The notes: generated from the sequence alone by a model not told the origin. DNA of 6,221 nt from an uncultured Faecalibacterium sp. (GCA_934525735.1 CAKSZM010000086.1:1-6221); one strand, 5' to 3'. Shown: positions 1 to 5,837, numbered from the stretch's first letter. A program made the numbers and translations.

Positions 1-589
1 CGAGTGGCTGTACACCCACGGTGTGCAGAAGGAGCAGCTGGCCATTGATACCCTCAGCGGCCTCAAGACCGTCACCCATATGGGCGAGGGCCTGTGGCGG
101 GTGGAGATGGGCGCTTACAGCACCCTGCCCGCCGACCTGCCCGCCGTGAACATGGGCGAAGACCCGCTGGTGGATAAGCCCCTGACCGTGGACGGCAGGC
201 GCTGGCAGGTGACCTGCATCAGCGTGGGCAACCCCCACTGCGTGACTGTGGTGGAGGATGTGGACAGCCTGAAGCTGGAAGAGATCGGCCCGGGCTTTGA
301 ACACCACCCGAACTTCCCGGAGCGCATCAACACCGAGTTTGTGCAGGTGGCGGATGCCACTCACCTGAAAATGCGGGTGTGGGAGCGCGGCAGCGGCGAG
401 ACCTGGGCCTGCGGCACCGGCACCTGCGCCACCGTGGCAGCCCTGACTGAACTGGGCATCTGCCCGGCCGGCGAGGACATCCATGTACAGCTGCGGGGCG
501 GTGTGCTGACCATCCGCGTTCTGCCGGAAAACCAGCTGCTCATGACCGGCGCAGCCGAGACCGTGTGCGAAGGCACGACGAACGTATAA
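1..589 (+). CDS. dapF: Diaminopimelate epimerase, 3' part
   Basis: The enzyme interconverts LL- and meso-2,6-diaminopimelate in the cytoplasm, the last step before lysine and the source of meso-diaminopimelate for peptidoglycan. The reading frame is open from base 2, giving about 195 residues; the family is usually about 280, so roughly 85 N-terminal residues, including the first catalytic cysteine, lie outside the window. Visible family motifs are GNPHCV (bases 229-246), FPERINTEF (about 314-340), and WERGSGETWACGTGTCA (about 380-430). The cysteine of ACGTG, encoded at 410-412, is the second catalytic cysteine of the two-base racemase mechanism. The GTG at 23 is an internal valine, not a start. 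dapL begins 23 nt after the stop, so the two are very likely co-transcribed. The identification is firm; only the start is missing. Confidence 0.96.
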   Translation, partial: EWLYTHGVQKEQLAIDTLSGLKTVTHMGEGLWRVEMGAYSTLPADLPAVNMGEDPLVDKPLTVDGRRWQVTCISVGNPHCVTVVEDVDSLKLEEIGPGFEHHPNFPERINTEFVQVADATHLKMRVWERGSGETWACGTGTCATVAALTELGICPAGEDIHVQLRGGVLTIRVLPENQLLMTGAAETVCEGTTNV

Positions 590-612
590 GATAGAATCGA
601 GGGAAAGTAACT

Positions 613-1800
613 ATGAAAATGAACAAGCATTACAACGAGCTGAAGGCCAGCTACCTGTTCGTGGACATTGCCCACAAAGTGGCTGCTTATCAGGAGGCAC
701 ACCCCGAGAAAGAGATCATCCGTCTGGGCATCGGCGACGTGACCCAGCCGCTGGCCAAGTGCGTGGTCAAGGCCATGCATGACGCTGCCGACGAGATGGG
801 CACCAAGGAAGGCTTCCACGGCTACGGCCCGGAGCAGGGCTATCCCTTCCTGAAGCAGGCCATCCAGGGCTACTATGCCGGCCGCGGCACCAAGATCGAA
901 GAGGATGAGATCTTCATCTCCGATGGTGCCAAGAGCGACCTGGCCAACGTGCTGGGCCTGTTCGATGTGGACAACACCGTGCTGGTGCCGGATCCCGTGT
1001 ACCCCACCTATGTGGACGACAATGTCACCGACGGCCGCAAGATCATCTACGGCCGCACCAGCCAGGAGAACGGCTTCCTGGGCATGCCGGACGAGAATGT
1101 GAAGGCGGACATCATCTATATCTGCAGCCCCAACAACCCCACCGGTGCCGCCTACACCCGCGACCAGTTGAAGGCATGGGTGGACTACGCAAAGAAGAAT
1201 GATGCTGTCATCCTGTACGATGCCGCTTACGAGTGCTTCATCTCGGACGAGAACCTTGCCCGCAGCATCTTTGAGATCGAGGGTGCCCGCGAGTGCGCCA
1301 TCGAGATCTGCTCCTTCTCCAAGATCGCAGGCTTCACCGGCACCCGCTGCGGCTACACCGTGGTGCCCCACGAGCTGGAGCGCGAGGGCATGAACATCAA
1401 TAAGCTGTGGCTGCGCCGTCAGACCACCAAGTTCAACGGCGTGCCCTACGTGGTGCAGCGCGCAGCCGCTGCCGTGTTCACCGAGAGCGGCATGGCTGAG
1501 ATCCAGTCCAATCTGGACTACTACCGCCGCAACGCCAAGGTCATCGCCGACGCACTGGACGAGTGCGGCGTGTGGTACTGCGGCGGCAAGAACAGCCCCT
1601 ACATCTGGCTGCGCTGCCCCGGCAACATGAAGAGCTGGGAGTTCTTCGACTGGCTGCTGGAGAACTGCGGCGTGGTCGGCACCCCGGGCGTGGGCTTCGG
1701 TGAGTGCGGCGAGGGCTACTTCCGCCTGACCGCCTTCGGCGATGCCGAAAAGACCAAAGTGGCCGCCGAGCGCATCAAGGCCGCCATCAAGGCACTGTAA
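613..1800 (+). CDS. dapL: LL-diaminopimelate aminotransferase
   Basis: A PLP-dependent class I/II aminotransferase of 395 residues, close to the ~410 usual for DapL. It converts tetrahydrodipicolinate plus glutamate directly to LL-diaminopimelate and 2-oxoglutarate, bypassing the succinylase and acetylase routes. The N-terminus (NKHYNELKASYLF, residues 4-16, followed by IRLGIGDVTQPL) is typical of DapL. Other fold-type I landmarks are CSPNNPTG at 171-178, the PLP-nitrogen-binding aspartate in YDAAYE (D203), and SFSKIAGFTGTRCGY at 234-248, where K237 should form the Schiff base. The ATG at 613 is preceded by GAGGG at 599-603. A later in-frame ATG at residue 3 has poorer spacing. The gene follows dapF by 23 nt, so the product of one enzyme is the substrate of the other. 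DapL rather than another aminotransferase is supported by both the N-terminal motif and the dapF neighbour. Confidence 0.96.
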   Translation: MKMNKHYNELKASYLFVDIAHKVAAYQEAHPEKEIIRLGIGDVTQPLAKCVVKAMHDAADEMGTKEGFHGYGPEQGYPFLKQAIQGYYAGRGTKIEEDEIFISDGAKSDLANVLGLFDVDNTVLVPDPVYPTYVDDNVTDGRKIIYGRTSQENGFLGMPDENVKADIIYICSPNNPTGAAYTRDQLKAWVDYAKKNDAVILYDAAYECFISDENLARSIFEIEGARECAIEICSFSKIAGFTGTRCGYTVVPHELEREGMNINKLWLRRQTTKFNGVPYVVQRAAAAVFTESGMAEIQSNLDYYRRNAKVIADALDECGVWYCGGKNSPYIWLRCPGNMKSWEFFDWLLENCGVVGTPGVGFGECGEGYFRLTAFGDAEKTKVAAERIKAAIKAL

Positions 1801-1805
1801 AAAAG

Positions 1806-1947
1806 AAAACTCCCTCTGTCATCGCTGCGCGATGCCAGCTTCCTCACAGAGAGAGCCTTTAGGCGTAGCTGGAAAGCTGCCCGCTGCGAAAAAAGCCTCC
1901 CTCTATGAGGGAGGTGGCACGGCGTAAGCCGTGACGGAAGGAGTTTT
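1806..1947. repeat. Imperfect inverted repeat with internal hairpins (MITE/REP-like)
   Basis: The left arm (1806-1860, beginning AAAACTCC) and the reverse complement of the right arm (1891-1947, ending GGAGTTTT) align along their whole length at roughly three quarters identity. The unit is therefore a ~140-bp imperfect palindrome with a ~30-nt centre. Each arm folds on its own: CATCGC/GCGATG (1820-1825 with 1829-1834) on the left, and CACGGC/GCCGTG (1918-1923 with 1928-1933) plus CCTCCCTC/GAGGGAGG (1896-1903 with 1907-1914) on the right. It lies just after the dapL stop and before the terminator. From memory it resembles dispersed intergenic repeats in Faecalibacterium and relatives; I cannot confirm copy number here. 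No ORF of coding character lies inside it. Confidence 0.75.
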
Positions 1948-1950
1948 TTG

Positions 1951-1988
1951 AAAGCTCTGTTGCACAAACTGTGCAACGGGGCTTTTTT
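1951..1988 (+). terminator. Rho-independent terminator of dapF-dapL
   Basis: A 15-bp stem (1951-1965 with 1971-1985), with two G-U pairs and a 5-nt AAACT loop, runs into T6 at 1983-1988. It should end the dapF-dapL transcript and insulate the promoter that starts 25 nt downstream. Confidence 0.9.
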
Positions 1989-2012
1989 GTTTGCCCATTT
2001 TTCCAGTACCCC

Positions 2013-2041
2013 TTGACAACCGCGTATCTACTGTATATACT
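2013..2041 (+). promoter_or_regulatory. Consensus sigma-A promoter of the GntR/ABC operon
   Basis: TTGACA at 2013-2018 is followed after 17 nt by TATACT at 2036-2041. Both boxes match or nearly match the housekeeping consensus, so the promoter should be strong unless repressed. The predicted transcript start, around 2047-2050, lies inside the operator, and the first start codon follows at 2073. Confidence 0.88.
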
Positions 2042-2053
2042 GTGTATATACAG
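2031..2053. promoter_or_regulatory. Operator: perfect 10-bp inverted repeat over the -10 box and start site
   Basis: CTGTATATAC at 2031-2040 and GTATATACAG at 2044-2053 are exact reverse complements separated by TGT. Each half contains the self-complementary octamer GTATATAC (2033-2040 and 2044-2051), so the two boxes are also direct repeats 11 bp apart, about one helical turn. The site covers the -10 element and the likely start point and sits 20 bp before the GntR gene. This is where a YtrA-type repressor would bind to block its own operon. Binding by the adjacent regulator is inferred from position and symmetry. Confidence 0.82.
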
Positions 2054-2060
2054 AAAAACA

Positions 2061-2066
2061 AAGGAG
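2061..2066 (+). promoter_or_regulatory. Ribosome binding site fixing the GntR start
   Basis: AAGGAG lies 6 nt before the ATG at 2073. The longer open frame back to a GTG at 1971 would run through the terminator, promoter and operator, so the 2073 start is clearly preferred. Confidence 0.88.
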
Positions 2067-2072
2067 CTGCCG

Positions 2073-2444
2073 ATGAACCTGTTTATTGACAATAAAAGCG
2101 GCGCGCCCATCTATGACCAGATCTATACCCAGATCAAACAGCAGATCATCAGCGGAGCACTGCAGCCGGACGAGGCTATGCCCTCCATCCGTGGGCTGGC
2201 GCGGGACTTGCGCATCAGCGTCATTACCACAAAGCGCGCCTACGATGAACTGGAAAAAGAGGGTTTTCTCTACGCGGTACCGGCCAAGGGCTTTTTCGTG
2301 GCCCCTAAAAACACCGAGCTGCTGCGGGAAGAGAACCTGAAAAAGATCGAAGCGCATCTGACCGAGGCCGTCCGTCTGTCCGCGTCCTGCGGGCTGAGCC
2401 GGGACGATCTGCGGGAGATGCTGGAACTGCTATGGGAGGGCTGA
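2073..2444 (+). CDS. GntR family transcriptional regulator, YtrA subfamily
   Basis: A 123-residue cytoplasmic DNA-binding protein. Residues about 10-76 form a GntR winged helix: PIYDQIYTQIKQQI (12-25), the PSIRGLARDLRISVITTKRAY stretch (about 37-57, recognition helix), and a wing near GFFV. Only about 45 residues follow, predicted as two helices, with no room for the FadR, HutC or MocR effector domain. That short tail is the mark of the YtrA subfamily, which usually represses a co-transcribed ABC transporter. The start is set by AAGGAG at 2061. The ATPase ribosome binding site and start lie at the end of this gene, consistent with coupled translation. Autoregulation through the palindrome at 2031-2053 is inferred. 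The inducing signal cannot be read from the sequence; in related systems it is often a cell-envelope-active antibiotic. Confidence 0.92.
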   Translation: MNLFIDNKSGAPIYDQIYTQIKQQIISGALQPDEAMPSIRGLARDLRISVITTKRAYDELEKEGFLYAVPAKGFFVAPKNTELLREENLKKIEAHLTEAVRLSASCGLSRDDLREMLELLWEG

Positions 2445-2446
2445 AT

Positions 2447-3292
2447 ATGAACGCACTGGAACTGCGCGGATTGAAAAAACATTATAAGGATTTCGCCCTC
2501 GGCCCGCTGGATCTGACCCTGCCCGGCGGCACCATCTGCGGGCTGATCGGCGAGAACGGCGCGGGCAAAAGCACTACCCTCCGGCTCATTCTGGACGTGG
2601 TGCAGCGCGACGGCGGCACGGTGAGCATTCTGGGCCGGGACAACCGCGAGAATCTTGTACAGACCAAGGAAGAGATCGGCGTGGTCATGGGCAGCGACGG
2701 CATCCCGCTTTGCCTGAACGCTGTGGAGGTGGGCAAGGTGATGGCGGGCATCTATCACAACTGGGATGCGGATGCCTACGCTGCATACTGCAGCAAATTC
2801 GACCTTCCGCCGAAGAAAAAGTATAAAGATTACTCCACCGGCATGAAGATGAAGCTTTGCATTGCGGTGGCGCTTTCCCACCACGCAAAGCTGCTGCTGC
2901 TGGATGAAGCCACCAATGGGCTGGACCCGGTGGTGCGGGATGAAGTGGTGGATCTTCTGCTGGACTTCGCCCGGGATGAGGAACACTCCATCCTCATCTC
3001 TTCCCACATCGTCAGTGACCTCGAAAAGCTGTGCGACACCATTGCCTTTCTGCATAAGGGCAAACTGCTGCTCTGCGAGGAAAAAGACGCCCTGCGGGAG
3101 AAATACGCCCTCTGGCACGGTACGGCGGCGCAGCTGGCGGCACTGGATGTACGGGTGTACGGCAAGCGGGTCACCCCCTACGGGGCAGAGGCGCTTGTGC
3201 GCCGGGACGCAATGCCCGCCGGAGCAGAGCTTGCCCCGGTAAGTATTGAGGAATTGTTTGTGTTGATGGTGAAAGGGGAGTGTACAGAATGA
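2447..3292 (+). CDS. ABC transporter ATP-binding protein (YtrB-like, ABC-2 type)
   Basis: A 281-residue nucleotide-binding subunit that should power the permease encoded next. Walker A is GENGAGKST at 35-43 (K41), the signature is STGMK at 130-134, Walker B is LLLLDE at 149-154 with catalytic E154, the D-loop lies in ATNGLD at 155-160, and the switch histidine is H187. The signature departs from LSGGQ, and the Q-loop region (IGVVMGSDG, 77-85) has no glutamine; as I recall, both are usual in this antibiotic-exporter-like branch. About 70 residues follow the conserved core and may contact the permease. The ATG at 2447 is chosen because GGGAGGG (2434-2440) lies 6 nt upstream. The in-frame ATG at 2432 overlaps the regulator gene and would place the ribosome binding site inside the coding region. 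The stop overlaps the permease ATG by 2 nt (ATGA). The substrate is unknown. Confidence 0.93.
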   Translation: MNALELRGLKKHYKDFALGPLDLTLPGGTICGLIGENGAGKSTTLRLILDVVQRDGGTVSILGRDNRENLVQTKEEIGVVMGSDGIPLCLNAVEVGKVMAGIYHNWDADAYAAYCSKFDLPPKKKYKDYSTGMKMKLCIAVALSHHAKLLLLDEATNGLDPVVRDEVVDLLLDFARDEEHSILISSHIVSDLEKLCDTIAFLHKGKLLLCEEKDALREKYALWHGTAAQLAALDVRVYGKRVTPYGAEALVRRDAMPAGAELAPVSIEELFVLMVKGECTE

Positions 3293-3933
3293 AAGGCTTG
3301 CTACTAAAGGATGCTTATCAGATATGGCACTATGCCAAAGGTGTCATTGTGGCCGCCGTGGTCATGATGGGTGCAGGCGTGGTTACCATCATGAATGGGG
3401 CCAATTTCTTTATTGTATATGCGGGCTTTCTGATGGGCATGATGCCCATGACCCTGCTGGCCTATGATCAGGCCAGCAAATTCAGCGAGTACAGCGCCGT
3501 GCTTCCGGTGACAAAAGAACAGCTGGTGGGCAGCAAATACATCATTGGCCTGTGCGGGCTGGTGCTGGCGGAACTCTTCGCCGCCGCAGCCCTTGGCGTG
3601 GCAAGCCTGCACTGGACAGCTGTGGACCATGCGCTTGTGGTTTCCACGCTGGTGCAGGTAGGCATGACAACGCTGCTGAACAGTGCCGTTCTGCTGCCGT
3701 TGAATTACCGTTTTGGCTACGAAAAGGCAAAATATGCGTTTTATCTTATGGTCGGCCTGGTTGCGGCTCTGATGGGGTTTGGCGTGTCCGCCAATGAGGA
3801 CGGCCTGGCCCGGAACCTTCTGCCGCAGGGCGTTCCGCCACTGGCTCTGCTGGGCATTGTACTGATCGTTCTGGGGCTGTACTCCCTCTCTTGGCGGCTG
3901 TCGGTGGCCTGGTACGGAAAGGCAGAGCAGTAA
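3289..3933 (+). CDS. ABC-2 type transporter permease
   Basis: A 214-residue integral membrane protein with about six hydrophobic segments, at roughly 17-36, 39-58, 83-107, 114-138, 148-167 and 183-205. Between segments 2 and 3, a cytoplasmic-type stretch with EYSAVLPVTKEQLVGSKYI (residues 67-85) matches the LPVTK...SKY pattern I know from the small ABC-2 permease family (PF13346-like) that accompanies YtrA regulators. With only one permease gene present, the transporter is probably a homodimer with two copies of the ATPase. The ATG at 3289 overlaps the ATPase stop and has AAAGGGGAG (3272-3280) 8 nt before it, so it is preferred over the GTG at 3280. Export is more likely than import because no binding protein is encoded here. 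The substrate cannot be told from the sequence. Confidence 0.9.
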   Translation: MKGLLLKDAYQIWHYAKGVIVAAVVMMGAGVVTIMNGANFFIVYAGFLMGMMPMTLLAYDQASKFSEYSAVLPVTKEQLVGSKYIIGLCGLVLAELFAAAALGVASLHWTAVDHALVVSTLVQVGMTTLLNSAVLLPLNYRFGYEKAKYAFYLMVGLVAALMGFGVSANEDGLARNLLPQGVPPLALLGIVLIVLGLYSLSWRLSVAWYGKAEQ

Positions 3934-3934
3934 A

Positions 3935-4093
3935 ATGAAGAAAAGTCAGGTCGCAGGCATCCTGTTCGGTGTTGCTATGGGCGTTTTGTTCAGTGTGACG
4001 CTGGGAACAGTCGGTTTTGTGCTGGGCGCCAGCTTTGCAAGTCTGGGCATGGTGATGTTCAAAGGATTGGATGACCCGCCGGATAAAAAGTAA
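3935..4093 (+). CDS. 52-aa glycine-zipper small membrane protein
   Basis: A short gene opening one base after the permease stop and reading to TAA at 4091-4093. The product starts MKKSQVAGILFG, has a single hydrophobic stretch at about 5-42, and ends in the charged tail FKGLDDPPDKK. Small residues recur at G8, G12, G16, then G24, G27, G31, a glycine-zipper pattern suited to close helix packing in the membrane. No strong Shine-Dalgarno sequence is seen, so translation is probably coupled to the permease by reinitiation. Its last-gene position before the terminator and its coding-like, in-frame composition argue that it is real. It may be a small accessory subunit of the transporter, stabilising or regulating the permease; this is inference, and I recognise no named family. 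A chance ORF is the alternative. Confidence 0.72.
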   Translation: MKKSQVAGILFGVAMGVLFSVTLGTVGFVLGASFASLGMVMFKGLDDPPDKK

Positions 4094-4106
4094 GGTGTAA
4101 AAAAGT

Positions 4107-4148
4107 GCGCCGCCCCTGCCGGGAAAGCTTCTCCGGTAAGGGCGGCGC
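4107..4148. terminator. Bidirectional intrinsic terminator between convergent operons
   Basis: GCGCCGCCC at 4107-4115 pairs with GGGCGGCGC at 4140-4148. The stem continues through CCGG/CCGG (4119-4122 with 4133-4136) with a single mismatch. On the - strand the hairpin runs into ACTTTTTT (complement of 4099-4106), a good U-tract for the operon coming from the right. On the + strand it is followed by TGTATTTATTT, a weaker tract for the ABC operon. Confidence 0.85.
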
Positions 4149-4153
4149 TGTAT

Positions 4154-4393
4154 TTATTTCTCGGGCTTTTCGGCGGTTTTCTGCGCGGCTTCCAGTTCAC
4201 CCACCCGCTTTTGCAGGGCGGTGATTTTATCGTCCATTTTCAGGAACGTCCACACCAGAACAGCCAGAACCACCGCAGGCGGAACCACCATCCACAGGGA
4301 TTGCTGACACCAGAGCAGTAAGGAGTAGCCGCCGAACACTGTAAAGAGGAACACGGCGAACAGGCTTGCAGCCAGTACAGCAAAAAATCCCAT
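4154..4393 (-). CDS. 79-aa membrane protein with C-terminal coiled coil
   Basis: I do not recognise a named family. The protein has two hydrophobic segments, at about 3-28 and 34-52, separated by a short WCQQSLW turn. A charged tail follows, in which I57, L60, V64, L67 and Q71 keep 3-4 heptad spacing, suggesting a short coiled coil, and the protein ends KTAEKPEK. The topology looks like a membrane hairpin with the tail probably in the cytoplasm, where it could oligomerise or bind a partner. The start at 4393 is chosen because AAAGGAG (complement of 4403-4409) lies 9 nt upstream. An upstream in-frame ATG at 4435 would overlap the preceding gene and add an arginine- and lysine-rich leader encoded across that ribosome binding site. 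It is the last gene of the leftward operon, 19 nt after the YhcH-like gene. Confidence 0.8.
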   Translation of the reverse strand: MGFFAVLAASLFAVFLFTVFGGYSLLLWCQQSLWMVVPPAVVLAVLVWTFLKMDDKITALQKRVGELEAAQKTAEKPEK

Positions 4394-4402
4394 GCAGAAA
4401 GT

Positions 4403-4409
4403 CTCCTTT
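4403..4409 (-). promoter_or_regulatory. Ribosome binding site fixing the 79-aa protein start
   Basis: AAAGGAG on the - strand lies 9 nt before the ATG at 4393-4391. It decides against the upstream ATG at 4435, which is inside the preceding gene and has no comparable site. Confidence 0.8.
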
Positions 4410-4412
4410 CGA

Positions 4413-4889
4413 TTATTCTTCCGTCTCTTCCTCATCCGGGTCCAGCTCGATGCTGAACACGGCTTTTTTCAGCTTGCCGCAGCCCTGTGCCTTCAGACCG
4501 GATTTATACGGCTCTCCGGCCAGATACAGCGCAAACCGCCCTTCGCAGAGCATTCCGGCAATACTGGTGCCGGCGGTGCCAACGGTGGTGTCAGATGCCT
4601 CATCGGCGGGTTTTGTCGGAGTGAGCTCGGCAAGGCTCACCTCAAACAGCTCGCTGCCGTCCAGATCGGTTTCCAGCGTGATGTGCTGGTCGTGCCGCTG
4701 GAACAGTGCCTTGTCCGAGGTCTGGGGCGTGACGGTGCTCACCGTGACCACAGCCTTTTCGCCGTCGATGCGGGTGCGCCCGGCGGGCAGGGTGGTGATA
4801 TCGCGCGCCATGATATATTCGATGACGGTATCAAGGTTGTCGCTGACGCCCAGATAGTTGGGCAGATTATTCAGCGTATCATAGATCAT
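4413..4889 (-). CDS. YhcH/YjgK/YiaL (EbgC-like, DUF386) family protein
   Basis: A 158-residue protein of the small cupin-like family that includes EbgC, YhcH and YiaL, found with genes for beta-galactoside, sialic acid and other sugar use; the biochemical role of most members is unsettled. The N-terminus (MIYDTLNNLPNYL) and the segment at about 30-45 (LPAGRTRIDGEKAVV) fit the family, as do the strands around FALYLAGEPY (119-128) and KKAVFSIEL. It is a divergent copy: where I recall a family motif like HxxYxDIQ, this protein has HDQHITLE (66-73), and the second expected histidine, in a G-D/E-x-H context, appears as Y128. An acidic tail (DPDEEETEE) ends the protein. The start has GGAGG (complement of 4898-4902) 8 nt upstream. 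It lies 66 nt after the epimerase gene on the same strand, consistent with one sugar-related operon. Confidence 0.8.
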   Translation of the reverse strand: MIYDTLNNLPNYLGVSDNLDTVIEYIMARDITTLPAGRTRIDGEKAVVTVSTVTPQTSDKALFQRHDQHITLETDLDGSELFEVSLAELTPTKPADEASDTTVGTAGTSIAGMLCEGRFALYLAGEPYKSGLKAQGCGKLKKAVFSIELDPDEEETEE

Positions 4890-4955
4890 GAAAAAATCCT
4901 CCGTTCAAAACATTCCGGCAGCTGTACGCATCATAAAGCTGCTGTGTGCTTTTTG

Positions 4956-5837
4956 TCACCGGTCAAAGGTAGTGCTCAGGGTCGTTGCCCAGCTCCCGCC
5001 GGGGGCAAGGCAGGCCGCAGCAGCACGCTGGTTCCAGTCCTGCGGGTCGTCCTCAGCACCGGGCAGGCTCTGCCACGGCTCAATGCACACGAAACGCACC
5101 GGTTTTGCCGGGGCCGACCAGATCAGCGAGTAGGGATAGCCTTCCACGTTGCACACAATGTGGCGTCCGGTGTCCTTTTCGTAGATGCCGATGGTCTTTG
5201 TCCGCAGGCCCGCCATGCAGAAGCTGTCGTTGGCAAACAGGTCATCCGTCAACGGGATGGCCTGCTGGTTCTTCCACTGGTAATGGTTTTTGCCGCTCAG
5301 CAGGCCGTTGGGGTAAGTGTCCAGAATGACCGGGCTTTCCGGCTGGTCAAAGCGGAACTCATAATCTGTCGTGGTATGCTCTGCGTCAAACGGGATGCTG
5401 AATGCCGGGTGGTAGCCGATGCCGAACCGCAGCTCTTCACTGCCGGGGTTCGTCACCTGCAGGGTATGATGTACCGTTTTGCCTTCCAGCCGGAAGGTGC
5501 TGGTGAGCACAAAATCAAAGGGGAAGCGTTCGGCTTTGACGGCATCATCCGAGCGCAGCTCCAGCTGGATGGTATCGCCCTCGGCCTTGAGCAGGGTATG
5601 CTCCAGATCGCGTGCGAAGCCATGCTGGCCGCCCTTGTACGTTTTACCCTTCGCCTCAAAGGTGCCGCCGGGCAGCTTGCCCGTCCACGGGAACAGGATG
5701 GGCGCATGGCGCTTCCACACCGCCGGGTCGGCCTGCCAGAGCATCTCTTCGCCCGCCGCATTTTTCAGGCTGACGGCTTCGGCGCCGTGGGTATCCACGG
5801 TCAGGGTCAGAAATTCGTTGTGAATGGTTGCCTGCAT
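4956..5837 (-). CDS. Aldose 1-epimerase family protein, LacX-like
   Basis: A 293-residue cytoplasmic protein of the galactose mutarotase superfamily, of normal length for the LacX-like branch. Family members interconvert alpha and beta anomers of free sugars or sugar phosphates. Visible features are SLKNAAGEEMLW (23-34), RHAPILFPWTGKLPGG (43-58), QHGFAR (71-76, with H72), GYHPAFSIP (141-149, with H143) and CIEPWQSLPG (251-260, with E253). H72, H143 and E253 occupy the positions expected for the conserved histidines and the catalytic glutamate of the superfamily. The ATG at 5837 has AAGGAG (complement of 5846-5851) 8 nt upstream. It appears to be the first gene of a leftward operon with the YhcH-like gene, which supports a role in sugar metabolism. 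The exact sugar cannot be told; LacX itself sits in a lactose and tagatose-phosphate operon. Confidence 0.92.
   Translation of the reverse strand: MQATIHNEFLTLTVDTHGAEAVSLKNAAGEEMLWQADPAVWKRHAPILFPWTGKLPGGTFEAKGKTYKGGQHGFARDLEHTLLKAEGDTIQLELRSDDAVKAERFPFDFVLTSTFRLEGKTVHHTLQVTNPGSEELRFGIGYHPAFSIPFDAEHTTTDYEFRFDQPESPVILDTYPNGLLSGKNHYQWKNQQAIPLTDDLFANDSFCMAGLRTKTIGIYEKDTGRHIVCNVEGYPYSLIWSAPAKPVRFVCIEPWQSLPGAEDDPQDWNQRAAAACLAPGGSWATTLSTTFDR

Noticed and set aside
361..1371. 336-codon open frame on the - strand opposite dapF and dapL
   Set aside because: It is the complement of two clear enzymes whose codon structure explains the missing stops; it shows no motifs and no supporting ribosome binding site.
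1806..1947. Riboswitch or CRISPR-like array after dapL
   Set aside because: A lysine riboswitch would be expected before a coding region, not after dapL, and there are no regularly spaced direct repeats with unique spacers; the structure is an inverted-repeat element.
1801..1976. Short ORFs on both strands within the intergenic repeat
   Set aside because: The open frames are by-products of the palindromic repeat and the dapL tail; there is no ribosome binding site or plausible protein composition.
1971..2072. N-terminal extension of the GntR regulator from a GTG at 1971
   Set aside because: The extension would be read through the terminator, promoter and operator, while AAGGAG is ideally placed for the ATG at 2073 and the shorter protein begins at the usual family position.
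2270..3118. 282-codon open frame on the - strand opposite the ABC ATPase
   Set aside because: It is a shadow frame of a gene with all ABC motifs intact.
4890..4955. Possible extra promoter or attenuator between the epimerase and YhcH-like genes
   Set aside because: Only weak CAGC/GCTG pairings and no convincing -35/-10 pair were found; the gap is short enough for simple co-transcription.
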